Shown here: positions 53,200-59,373 of the stretch, in pieces
Position numbering within the stretch: the first letter of the stretch is position 1
Layout: every line of letters begins with the position of its first letter
Virus record (IMG/VR): IMGVR_UViG_3300030117_007876
Coordinates: 1-64,000 of that record
Reading direction: 5' to 3' (one strand)
Length of the DNA stretch: 64,000 bases
DNA from: a virus
Translations under genes and position numbers: made by a program
Notes under the pieces: generated by a model
What the model saw: only the letters and a program-made list of their open reading frames with translations
What the model was told of the DNA's origin: nothing
Databases searched by the model: none

Positions 53200-53808
53200 A
53201 TGATTTCAATACAGCAATATAAACCATTTCATAACTCTAAAGATTTTGAAAAAATTTTCAAACAATCTTTTGAAACACTCCGTTCTCAATATGCAGATAT
53301 TGCAGATTTCCAAAAAAGAGTTGTAAAAAAAGCTACTATAGATAAAAATATTTATATTTTTTATTATGATGATTTACCAGTTGGATATACAATTTTTTCA
53401 ATTAAAAACAGAAAAGCTTTTTGGGAGTACGATTTTATTATAAAGAAAAATAAATACAGAAAGTACGCTAGGATTTTTAGATCAGTTGTTTTGAGTGAAA
53501 TTTCTAAGATAGCTGATAGTTTGAGATTCTTTATTCTTACAGAAAACAAAAGAGCTTTAAACGCAATGTTGAAGCTACCTAAACACACAAATGTAAAAGT
53601 AGAAAAAGAAGAAGTGCTTTTTAATAAATACAAAGGTTTTTTTTATCAAATTGATTTAAAACAACTTGACAAACTTGAACAAGTAAACGATAGTAATACT
53701 TATGAAACTAGGGCTTGTTTGCATTTCGGAACTTTTGCGCCAGAAATATCCAGAGTTGGCATTCAAAACAATGACCAGAGCTCAATTCAGGAAAAAAGAC
53801 AGAAGTGA
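53200..53808 (+). CDS. GNAT-like acetyltransferase protein
   Basis: A 202-residue protein. 'YIFYYDDLPVGYTIFSI' and 'KKNKYRKYARIFRSVVL' resemble motifs of acetyltransferase-type domains, though the Q/R-x-x-G-x-G/A signature is weak. The end overlaps the UV endonuclease gene by 107 nt in another frame, and the last ~45 residues do not look domain-like, so an ancestral frameshift may have added them. Confidence 0.5.
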   Translation: MISIQQYKPFHNSKDFEKIFKQSFETLRSQYADIADFQKRVVKKATIDKNIYIFYYDDLPVGYTIFSIKNRKAFWEYDFIIKKNKYRKYARIFRSVVLSEISKIADSLRFFILTENKRALNAMLKLPKHTNVKVEKEEVLFNKYKGFFYQIDLKQLDKLEQVNDSNTYETRACLHFGTFAPEISRVGIQNNDQSSIQEKRQK

Positions 53809-54640
53809 ATCTATTCAAATTCTTTCTGAAAGAATAGCTCACAACATTAGAGTTACAATAGAAACTATTAAACATTGCAAAGAAGTAAAGATAAAACATT
53901 ATCGCATTTCTTGCAAATTATTACCACTGCTAACAGATCCAACTTTAAATATTCAGCTCGAAGAGCTGCCTAACTATGAAAATATCGTAAGCCTTCTTTC
54001 TGAAGTCGGCAGAACGGCACAATTTTTAGACATAAGCTTATCTATTCACCCAGATCAATTTGTGGTGTTAGGCTCAAATAAAGATAATGTTTGCGAGAAC
54101 TCAATAAGAGAATTGAATTTTCATTCTTGGGTTTTAGATATGTGCGGAATGCCACAAGATTATACTTGCCCGATAAATATCCACCCAAGTTTATCAAATT
54201 TTGAGTCTCCTGAAAAATTCATCGATAAATTGATGCGCAACTTTTTTCAGTGCGATCAAGGAGTAAAGAAAAGATTAGTATTTGAAAACGAAGACAAAGG
54301 TTTTTGGAATTGCTCTAATCTGTATGAATACTTTCATAATTACATGAAACACGCTTACAACTTTGCATTTCCTTTAACTTTTGATAATTTACACAATCAA
54401 GCAAACCCAAGTTTAGATTCTGACGGCAACGAAACAAGCATGTCTAGTTGGTTTATAAAGTTTTATCAAACTTGGCCAAGCGAACCTGTTTTTCATTGGT
54501 CAGAAGCTGCGGAAGGAACTGTAAGAAATCATGCTCGCAAACTTACTATTCCTCCTCAAGATTTTGGTTTAGACGTTACGTGGGAAATAGAAGTAAAAGA
54601 TAAAGACAAAGGATTCGAACATTTGCTTAATAAAAGATAG
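53702..54640 (+). CDS. UV damage endonuclease (UvdE/UvsE)
   Basis: A 312-residue TIM-barrel endonuclease. Starts 'MKLGLVCISELLRQKYPELAFKT', followed by 'YRISCKLLPLLT', 'DISLSIHPDQFVVLGS', 'CPINIHPS', 'RLVFENEDK' and 'PLTFDNLHNQ' with the metal-binding His, Glu and Asp residues. It nicks 5' to UV photoproducts to begin repair. Overlaps the preceding gene by 107 nt. Confidence 0.92.
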   Translation: MKLGLVCISELLRQKYPELAFKTMTRAQFRKKDRSESIQILSERIAHNIRVTIETIKHCKEVKIKHYRISCKLLPLLTDPTLNIQLEELPNYENIVSLLSEVGRTAQFLDISLSIHPDQFVVLGSNKDNVCENSIRELNFHSWVLDMCGMPQDYTCPINIHPSLSNFESPEKFIDKLMRNFFQCDQGVKKRLVFENEDKGFWNCSNLYEYFHNYMKHAYNFAFPLTFDNLHNQANPSLDSDGNETSMSSWFIKFYQTWPSEPVFHWSEAAEGTVRNHARKLTIPPQDFGLDVTWEIEVKDKDKGFEHLLNKR

Positions 54641-54673
54641 AAAGATATAATTTTGCTTTTATCATATTAAAGA

Positions 54674-54859
54674 ATGAAAAGAATATCAATTGAAATAGGC
54701 GAAAACGACATCGAAGACTTAAAAAAAATCTTTTCTAATGAGCAAGCTTTCGAGCCTCAAGCTAGAGAAGATCATCTAATCATAGCTATTTTAAAGCAAG
54801 TGATTGAAAATTCAGAGAACAGCAGTTCTTATACTATAAATGAAGCAACGGAGGTATGA
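54674..54859 (+). CDS. Small acidic helical protein, 61 residues
   Basis: Starts MKRISIEIGENDIEDLKKIF; helical and acidic, coupled by ATGA to the next gene. No family recognised. Confidence 0.55.
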   Translation: MKRISIEIGENDIEDLKKIFSNEQAFEPQAREDHLIIAILKQVIENSENSSSYTINEATEV

Positions 54860-55128
54860 AGGCTTTTCTTTATCTTGAAGGGACAAATGATGGCGCTTCT
54901 TTTTTGGAAGAATATTTAGGTCAACAGATACATCTGGAATCTCTTTATAAAGACATTTCTCCTGATTCTCCACCTTTAGTTGAACTAAAAACAGCGGACG
55001 AAAAAGTTCATTCTTTACAGCTAATTGATATTAGATTTATAGATGAATTTATATTTGTTCATTGTTTTGTTGTCGGAGCTGGAGAGCAAGGTGGTAAAGC
55101 TTTACTAAGACTAAAACCTTGCTTTTAA
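54856..55128 (+). CDS. Hypothetical protein, 90 residues
   Basis: Starts MKAFLYLEGTNDGASFLEEY; beta-rich, mid-length, with 'RFIDEFIFVHCFVVGAGEQGG'. It shares an operon with the small upstream gene. Unassigned. Confidence 0.6.
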   Translation: MKAFLYLEGTNDGASFLEEYLGQQIHLESLYKDISPDSPPLVELKTADEKVHSLQLIDIRFIDEFIFVHCFVVGAGEQGGKALLRLKPCF

Positions 55129-55135
55129 AAAACTG

Positions 55136-55164
55136 TTGACAAAATTTAATTTTAACTTTATTAT
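55136..55164 (+). promoter_or_regulatory. Sigma-70-like promoter
   Basis: TTGACA (55136-55141), 17-nt spacer, TATTAT (55159-55164), 12 nt before the ATG at 55176. The best sigma-70 match in this part of the window. Confidence 0.55.
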
Positions 55165-55175
55165 ACATAAATAAT

Positions 55176-55448
55176 ATGAGCAGCGCAACTACTGAAATAA
55201 CAACTCAAACAAAACCTGCCATTTTGCTTAAAGCAATTAATGGCGCAACGCCAGAACAAATTGACACTTTGTGGTCAATCTTAAAATACAAGGAGATAGG
55301 AATTTATAGAAAAGTTAAATGCATGTCTTCAGTTTTAGGTTTAAATTTTGAAAAAGTCGTAAGTGATTTACCCACAGATGAAAGCGGAAGAATTCTTGAC
55401 TATAAAACTAGACATTTAATTCACGATACATTAATTGAAAATTCTTAA
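55176..55448 (+). CDS. Hypothetical protein, 90 residues
   Basis: Starts MSSATTEITTQTK. The region 'ATPEQIDTLWSILKYKEIGIYRKVKCMSSVLGLNFEK' is helical, like small regulatory proteins, but no HTH is obvious. It follows the promoter above and precedes a small gene by 2 nt. Unassigned. Confidence 0.6.
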   Translation: MSSATTEITTQTKPAILLKAINGATPEQIDTLWSILKYKEIGIYRKVKCMSSVLGLNFEKVVSDLPTDESGRILDYKTRHLIHDTLIENS

Positions 55449-55450
55449 TA

Positions 55451-55633
55451 ATGAACACAAAATACATTGTTAAAAACAAAAAAGGCGATTATCAATCAGC
55501 ATACAATCTCAAATTAGGTAAACAAAAAGCTTATGATTGGGCCGTGCAATGCGCTAAATCTGTAGGTGGTATTGTTTATCTTATTGATGAAGATGCTAAA
55601 ACAGAAAAAGAAGTTTTTAGAGTAGAAAATTAA
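55451..55633 (+). CDS. Small hypothetical protein, 60 residues
   Basis: Starts MNTKYIVKNKKGDYQSAYN; basic first half, then 'AKSVGGIVYLIDED', resembling a small alpha/beta phage protein. Directly upstream of the first repeat element before the cytidylyltransferase. Confidence 0.6.
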   Translation: MNTKYIVKNKKGDYQSAYNLKLGKQKAYDWAVQCAKSVGGIVYLIDEDAKTEKEVFRVEN

Positions 55634-55637
55634 TTTA

Positions 55638-55735
55638 ATCGCTATAGTAAAGTATAAGTAATATATAATTCATATTGTTAATACACTAGATGTATTTCAA
55701 CCCTTCATTATAATTATTTATTTTATTATAGCGAT
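55638..55735. ncRNA. TIGR-like repeat element (unit C)
   Basis: Outer stem ATCGCTATAGTAA / TTATTATAGCGAT (55638-55650 with 55723-55735) and TATAAT / ATTATA; left strand TCATATTGTT (55670-55679); inner hairpin AATACA-CTAGA-TGTATT (55680-55696); right strand TCAACCCTTC (55697-55706). It sits between two genes, immediately upstream of the cytidylyltransferase. Confidence 0.7.
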
Positions 55736-55740
55736 ATTTT

Positions 55741-56175
55741 ATGAAAATAGCTATAGTCAGCGGTGGTTTTGACCCAATTCATGTCGGTCATATAGAATTA
55801 ATGCAAAAAGCTAGATGTTTAGCTGATGCTTTAATTGTCATTGTAAATGACGACAACTTTCTCATAAGAAAAAAAGGTAAACCTTTTATGCCTTTTGAAG
55901 AAAGAAAAAAAATTGTAGAAAATATTCGTTATGTTGACATGGCTGTAAAATGTATCGATGAAGATCAAAGTGTCTGCAAAACATTAAAAGGATTAGCTTC
56001 TTGCCGTACATTAATAAATAATCAACCTTATGAAAAACTTATGTTTTGCAACGGAGGAGACAGAACTTCCGGTGAAAATACACCGGAACACGCTTTATGT
56101 CTTGAATTAGGCATAGAATCAGTTTACGGACTTGGAGATAAAATTCAAAGTAGTAGCTGGCTCACTAATAAATAA
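55741..56175 (+). CDS. Cytidylyltransferase-like nucleotidyltransferase
   Basis: A 144-residue protein of the HIGH-motif superfamily: 'VSGGFDPIHVGHIELMQKA' (HxGH), 'IVIVNDDNFLIRKKG' and 'CNGGDRTS'. It resembles RfaE-type ADP-heptose synthase adenylyltransferase or glycerol-3-phosphate cytidylyltransferase. The substrate is uncertain; it may make a nucleotide sugar for glycan work. Confidence 0.8.
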   Translation: MKIAIVSGGFDPIHVGHIELMQKARCLADALIVIVNDDNFLIRKKGKPFMPFEERKKIVENIRYVDMAVKCIDEDQSVCKTLKGLASCRTLINNQPYEKLMFCNGGDRTSGENTPEHALCLELGIESVYGLGDKIQSSSWLTNK

Positions 56176-56177
56176 TA

Positions 56178-56230
56178 ATTGTAATTCAAGATATCAATAT
56201 TCTAGAAATATTTCACTCTATCATTACAAT
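56178..56230. ncRNA. TIGR-like repeat element (unit D)
   Basis: Outer stem ATTGTAAT / ATTACAAT (56178-56185 with 56223-56230); left strand TCAAGATATC (56186-56195); inner hairpin AATATT-CTAGA-AATATT (56196-56212); right strand TCACTCTATC (56213-56222). Read on the minus strand the two strands become GATAGAGTGA and GATATCTTGA, giving G.A/A.G pairs at both ends. Confidence 0.85.
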
Positions 56231-56239
56231 ATTATAAAT

Positions 56240-56296
56240 AAACTAAAATTCACATTGTCAATGTACTAGATACATTTCACCTTCTCATTTTAGTTT
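56240..56296. ncRNA. TIGR-like repeat element (unit E)
   Basis: Outer stem AAACTAAAAT / ATTTTAGTTT (56240-56249 with 56287-56296); left strand TCACATTGTC (56250-56259); inner hairpin AATGTA-CTAGA-TACATT (56260-56276); right strand TCACCTTCTC (56277-56286). The inner stem differs from unit D by compensatory changes. A terminator follows. Confidence 0.85.
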
Positions 56297-56302
56297 GAAA
56301 TC

Positions 56303-56332
56303 ATCACCGAAATCCGGTGGTGATTTTTTTTT
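56303..56332 (+). terminator. Rho-independent terminator
   Basis: ATCACC / GGTGAT (56303-56308 with 56319-56324) followed by a long T run. It separates the cytidylyltransferase and units D-E from the TasR-like gene. Confidence 0.85.
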
Positions 56333-56387
56333 TTGATTTTTTTGTAGAAAAATTTAGACGGGATTACATTATGTATATGAATGAATG

Positions 56388-56450
56388 TGTTGTTCAGACT
56401 ATTAATATTAATTACCTAGGAAATGATTAATATTTCACCGTATCACAACA
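56388..56450. ncRNA. TIGR-like repeat element (unit F), long-loop variant
   Basis: Outer stem TGTTGT / ACAACA (56388-56393 with 56445-56450); left strand TCAGACTATT (56394-56403); inner stem AATATTAAT / ATTAATATT (56404-56412 with 56426-56434) with a 13-nt loop instead of the usual 5; right strand TCACCGTATC (56435-56444). It lies 31 nt before the RuvC-like gene. Confidence 0.75.
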
Positions 56451-56481
56451 ATTCTATTACAAATCAACGGTTTTACACATC

Positions 56482-57546
56482 ATGAGTACTACTAACAATC
56501 GCAGAAGCGCAAGACGCTCGAATATAGATAATAAAAAATTTGTCACACTCGATTGTGGCAAAAACAATGCCACATTTTTTGATGGCATCACAGTGAAAAC
56601 AATTAGCCATAAGCAATTGTTTGATTTACCCCAAAAATATCCAAATCATACATTTGTAGGAGAGGATGCGCATTTCGGGGTGCCTCGTAATTTAACTTCT
56701 TTAGCTCAACCGTTAACTAAAAGAGAACTAAAAACTCTTTATAATGAATGTGAGAGATATAATGTTGATTTAGGGTTATTTCCTCAGAAATCAACTCCAC
56801 GGGCTAAACTTTATGCTGGATTAGAAAAATCTGATGAAGATGATCCAAAAGCAATTTATAAATTGTTATCGGATTTTCCAAAAATTCAGTTGAAGAATCC
56901 AAAATATGAGTTCGATGTATCTCCCGTTAGAAGAGAGGGTTATAAAATGAAGCATGATCTTAATAGGCGGTTAAATGTAGCTCGCAGACAAGATTATACT
57001 GATAGTAATTCTCGATGGCTGAAAGATAATATCGAAGAGTTAACCGGTCGTATTTCTGAGCAAGCTAAAGATTGTTTCGGTCTTACAGATGAAAGTAGGC
57101 GTAAAGTAGCCAATAAAAAAACCGGCGCTTTAGTTGGGCAAATGAATCTTAACAAGGTTAATTTTCCTCAATTATACTCTATTTTATCTACTCTTCAAGG
57201 TGAAATCGACTTTGACGGAGAAAATGCTGACATTACGACAACCCGGTTAACCAGAAACGAAAGCACAGGTGATTTACCTAGTTGGAAATTTGCTAAGAAA
57301 CATCTATTTTGCATGAGCCCTCATCACCAAAAAGGCGGTGTAGCTCGTAGTAATTTATATTATCATGGTAAAAGGAACTATATTATTAGAAAAGCGAAAG
57401 ATCACGAAATCAATCTAAAGAAAAAGCATCGAGGTGAATTTTCTCAAGAAGAGGATCAATGTTTTGTGTTTTATCGCAAAATCTATGTAAATTCAATTCG
57501 TGAAGTCTTTAACGCTTTTCGAAGTATGATTAAAGAAGGTCAATAA
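56482..57546 (+). CDS. TasR-like RuvC/Nop-type RNA-guided nuclease candidate (IS110-like)
   Basis: A 354-residue protein. The N-terminal ~130 residues match an IS110/RuvC-like DEDD pattern: 'FVTLDCGKNNATFF' (D24), 'FVGEDAHFG' (E61), and an acidic 'SDEDDPKAIYKLL' (D118-D121), where IS110 has its D-x-x-D motif. A helical middle (~150-200) and a basic C-terminal part with 'SPHHQKGGVARSNLYYHGK' follow, fitting a Nop/Transposase_20-type RNA-binding half. Flanked on both sides by repeat elements, it suits TasR of TIGR-Tas. An IS110 transposase is the main alternative, but no transposon ends are visible and the repeat array argues against it. Confidence 0.65.
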   Translation: MSTTNNRRSARRSNIDNKKFVTLDCGKNNATFFDGITVKTISHKQLFDLPQKYPNHTFVGEDAHFGVPRNLTSLAQPLTKRELKTLYNECERYNVDLGLFPQKSTPRAKLYAGLEKSDEDDPKAIYKLLSDFPKIQLKNPKYEFDVSPVRREGYKMKHDLNRRLNVARRQDYTDSNSRWLKDNIEELTGRISEQAKDCFGLTDESRRKVANKKTGALVGQMNLNKVNFPQLYSILSTLQGEIDFDGENADITTTRLTRNESTGDLPSWKFAKKHLFCMSPHHQKGGVARSNLYYHGKRNYIIRKAKDHEINLKKKHRGEFSQEEDQCFVFYRKIYVNSIREVFNAFRSMIKEGQ

Positions 57547-57550
57547 ATTA

Positions 57551-57613
57551 GCGTCGCTGTAGTTTAGCATTTCAATATTTAATAAATATTTCACACAATC
57601 ACTACGGCGGCGC
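57551..57613. ncRNA. TIGR-like array unit 1
   Basis: Outer stem GCGTCGCTGTAGT / ACTACGGCGGCGC (57551-57563 with 57601-57613), with two G.T wobbles; left TTAGCATTTC (57564-57573), the only strand starting TTA; inner AATATT-TAATA-AATATT (57574-57590); right TCACACAATC (57591-57600). Confidence 0.85.
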
Positions 57614-57632
57614 ATCTTCTAAATTTTTAAAT

Positions 57633-57684
57633 ACTATAGTTCAAGTTATCAATATTTTAAAATATTTCACACTATCACTATAGT
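57633..57684. ncRNA. TIGR-like array unit 2
   Basis: Outer stem ACTATAGT / ACTATAGT (57633-57640 with 57677-57684); left TCAAGTTATC (57641-57650); inner AATATT-TTAA-AATATT (57651-57666), 16 nt; right TCACACTATC (57667-57676). Confidence 0.85.
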
Positions 57685-57695
57685 TATTATTTTAA

Positions 57696-57758
57696 GTAAA
57701 TTTATATTTCAGATTTTCAATATATAAGATATATTTCAGACAATCAATATAGATTTAC
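57696..57758. ncRNA. TIGR-like array unit 3
   Basis: Outer stem GTAAATTTATATT / AATATAGATTTAC (57696-57708 with 57746-57758); left TCAGATTTTC (57709-57718); inner AATATA-TAAGA-TATATT (57719-57735); right TCAGACAATC (57736-57745). Confidence 0.85.
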
Positions 57759-57767
57759 AATTTTTAC

Positions 57768-57841
57768 AAGAAACTAGATATATAATTCAGAACATCAATA
57801 TACAAGATGTATTTCAGATTGTCATTATAATTTAGTTTCTT
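57768..57841. ncRNA. TIGR-like array unit 4
   Basis: Outer stem with AAGAAACTA / TAGTTTCTT (57768-57776 with 57833-57841) and ATAAT / ATTAT; left TCAGAACATC (57787-57796); inner AATATA-CAAGA-TGTATT (57797-57813); right TCAGATTGTC (57814-57823). Confidence 0.8.
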
Positions 57842-57856
57842 ATTTTTTAATTTTAC

Positions 57857-57924
57857 AATAGACTGATATAATTCAAAAAGTTATTGCGCTTGACGTAATT
57901 CAGCACTTCATTATACAGTCTATT
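57857..57924. ncRNA. TIGR-like array unit 5
   Basis: Outer stem AATAGACTG / CAGTCTATT (57857-57865 with 57916-57924) and TATAAT / ATTATA; left TCAAAAAGTT (57873-57882); inner ATTGCG-CTTGA-CGTAAT (57883-57899), one G.T wobble; right TCAGCACTTC (57900-57909). Confidence 0.8.
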
Positions 57925-57934
57925 AAATAATTTA

Positions 57935-58004
57935 TAGATTGGATGTGTAGTTCAGCTGATCAATACGCCAGACGTATTTCACGCTCTCATTACAATTCAA
58001 TCTA
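57935..58004. ncRNA. TIGR-like array unit 6
   Basis: Outer stem TAGATTG / CAATCTA (57935-57941 with 57998-58004) plus TGTAGT / ATTACA; left TCAGCTGATC (57952-57961); inner AATACG-CCAGA-CGTATT (57962-57978); right TCACGCTCTC (57979-57988). Confidence 0.8.
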
Positions 58005-58015
58005 AACCTTTAACT

Positions 58016-58078
58016 TGACTAATGCGATTCAAGACGCCAATATACTAGATATATTTCAACCCGTTATCACATTAGTCA
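58016..58078. ncRNA. TIGR-like array unit 7
   Basis: Outer stem TGACTAATG / CATTAGTCA (58016-58024 with 58070-58078); left TCAAGACGCC (58029-58038); inner AATATA-CTAGA-TATATT (58039-58055); right TCAACCCGTT (58056-58065). It ends 10 nt before the next ORF start. Confidence 0.85.
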
Positions 58079-58088
58079 TTTTATTTTC

Positions 58089-58295
58089 ATGAACACAAAA
58101 AAAGAATATTTTGAGTTAAGTAAATCTGTTATCAAAGAATGCCAAGATAGATCTCATGAATTATTCAAAAAAACTTGCGATGTTCTCGATGTTACTTCTG
58201 AAGAAGATAAAGACATTTTATTTGAGTATCTTTTTAATGATTCTTCTGTAGAAAATACTCAACAAATAATTCAAAAATATACAGAAAATGTGTAA
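58089..58295 (+). CDS. Small protein, 68 residues, downstream of the array
   Basis: Starts MNTKKEYFELSKSVIKEC; all-helical, mixed charge. Immediately after the repeat array. Could belong to the same unit as the array and the TasR-like gene, or just be the next phage gene. No known family. Confidence 0.6.
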   Translation: MNTKKEYFELSKSVIKECQDRSHELFKKTCDVLDVTSEEDKDILFEYLFNDSSVENTQQIIQKYTENV

Positions 58296-58300
58296 ATACT
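58291..58300 (+). promoter_or_regulatory. GTGTAAWATA-type motif
   Basis: GTGTAAATAC lies directly before the ATG at 58304, overlapping the previous stop. Confidence 0.4.
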
Positions 58301-58303
58301 AAT

Positions 58304-58810
58304 ATGGGCATGTTTGATGACATAAGAGTTCCATTATCAAATTTTAAAGGCATTGTTAGCGAACAACAATTTGCCATCTTGAAGTATGCCAATAAAAAAG
58401 ATTCTTTCTTTCAAACCAAATGCCTTGATTGCAATAGTTCTACTTATAAAATAAACAGAAAGAAACTGTACAAACAAAAAGGAAAAAAATTACACTTCGA
58501 GAGAATTAGCGATACTATTTCTATATATAACAGTATTAAACACTCAGATGGCCATAGATATTGGCTTGAATTCAATGTCAGAATAATTGACGGAGTAATA
58601 GAAGATATAAGACTGCATGATTTTGAAGTAGAAACTGAGCAAGAATTCATAGATAAAGAAAACGAGTTTAAAATAGTAGAAAAAATTAAAAAATCGTTTA
58701 GATACAAATTTTTCACTTTCTTAGGAAAAAGACTTTACAAACTATCAATTATGATGCATAATATGTCAGGCTTGAAAGTTTTTCAAGGTAGGAACCTTGA
58801 TGAAATTTAA
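58304..58810 (+). CDS. Hypothetical protein with zinc-like Cys pair, 168 residues
   Basis: Starts MGMFDDIRVPLSNFKGIV. 'QTKCLDCNSSTYKI' has one Cys pair, and 'HRYWLEFNVRIIDGVIEDIRLHDFE' forms a strand-rich region, resembling small phage nucleic-acid-linked proteins that start 'MGMFD'. C-terminal helix is basic. No assignment. Confidence 0.6.
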   Translation: MGMFDDIRVPLSNFKGIVSEQQFAILKYANKKDSFFQTKCLDCNSSTYKINRKKLYKQKGKKLHFERISDTISIYNSIKHSDGHRYWLEFNVRIIDGVIEDIRLHDFEVETEQEFIDKENEFKIVEKIKKSFRYKFFTFLGKRLYKLSIMMHNMSGLKVFQGRNLDEI

Positions 58811-58865
58811 GCTGTACGACCCTGATGAGTTCGTATTAATTAAACAAAAACAAAATAAAACATAA
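58800..58865 (+). CDS. Possible micro-gene, 21 residues
   Basis: MKFKLYDPDEFVLIKQKQNKT in the overlap and gap after the upstream gene. Protein-like composition and coupled start, but too short to be sure; may be a random ORF. Confidence 0.25.
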   Translation: MKFKLYDPDEFVLIKQKQNKT

Positions 58866-58905
58866 AGTAAAATAGAAAGAAAGCGTTACCAATAAAATTG
58901 TGTGT

Positions 58906-58938
58906 AAGAGGGACATGTGCGTGTCCCTCTTTTTTTTC
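58906..58938 (+). terminator. Rho-independent terminator
   Basis: AAGAGGGACA / TGTCCCTCTT (58906-58915 with 58922-58931) followed by a T run. Confidence 0.9.
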
Positions 58939-58953
58939 ATCATCTTTATGTTT

Positions 58954-58964
58954 TGTGTAAACTA
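58954..58964 (+). promoter_or_regulatory. GTGTAAWATA-type motif
   Basis: TGTGTAAACTA sits between a terminator and the ATG at 58969, so a promoter is expected here. Confidence 0.4.
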
Positions 58965-58968
58965 AATT

Positions 58969-59118
58969 ATGAAAAAAAGTGTAAATCAAGAAAAAGTATT
59001 TTTTACAATAGCACTTGCTTTAGGGTTAAGTTATGCGCTTGAAATAGGGATTTTTCCGATATTTATGTCTTTATGTATTTGGATATGCATGATGGCTTAC
59101 AATGAAAAAAATTATTGA
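58969..59118 (+). CDS. Small membrane protein, 49 residues
   Basis: Starts MKKSVNQEKVFFTIALAL; one or two short hydrophobic segments ('FFTIALALGLSYALEIG', 'IFPIFMSLCIWICMMAY'). Own leader after the terminator. Function unknown, possibly membrane-associated. Confidence 0.5.
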   Translation: MKKSVNQEKVFFTIALALGLSYALEIGIFPIFMSLCIWICMMAYNEKNY

Positions 59119-59154
59119 CAAATTAATATTTTCTATATATTTTTTATTTTATAA

Positions 59155-59373
59155 ATGAATAACAATCAGTATAATCACTGCAGTCAAAAGTTAGAATTTA
59201 TAATAGATTCTTTAGATTTTATAAAAGGCGATATAGAGAAATATGGGGGCTTCCAAACAGAAACCATAGAAGAAGAATTTTGGACCAATATAGAAAACGC
59301 TGTTATAAGCATTCAAGAGTGCATAGAAAATCTTGAAGCTGACGAAGCTGTTTGTATTTTAAAGCAGTCGTAA
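59155..59373 (+). CDS. Small hypothetical protein, 72 residues
   Basis: Starts MNNNQYNHCSQKLEFIIDSL; helical, acidic. The stop overlaps the next ATG by one base (TAATG). Unassigned. Confidence 0.55.
   Translation: MNNNQYNHCSQKLEFIIDSLDFIKGDIEKYGGFQTETIEEEFWTNIENAVISIQECIENLEADEAVCILKQS

Larger units (their letters stand above)
57551..58078. repeat. Tandem array of seven TIGR-like dual-guide repeat elements
   Basis: Seven elements at roughly 63-89-bp spacing, directly after the RuvC-like gene. Each has variable outer stem, a 10-nt strand, a hairpin of 16-17 nt, a second 10-nt strand and the outer stem's complement. Stem bases vary with compensatory changes (including G.T wobble), which argues for RNA structure. 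Consensus of the strands is TCA-N5-T[C/T] on the + strand. Transcription strand is not established; the minus strand gives box C/D-like G.A/A.G pairs. The following ORF starts at 58089. Confidence 0.85.

Noticed and set aside
56482-57546. Ordinary IS110 insertion sequence
   Set aside because: The RuvC-like domain fits, but no ends or target duplication are seen and the flanking elements form an array on both sides. Kept as an alternative only.
57551-58078. CRISPR array
   Set aside because: CRISPR repeats are constant and direct with long spacers. Here the stems vary with compensation, the variable parts are ~5 nt each, and no Cas genes are present.
58811-58870. Hammerhead-like motif (CTGATGAG)
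   Set aside because: There is no GAAA core or closing stems, so it is not a ribozyme.
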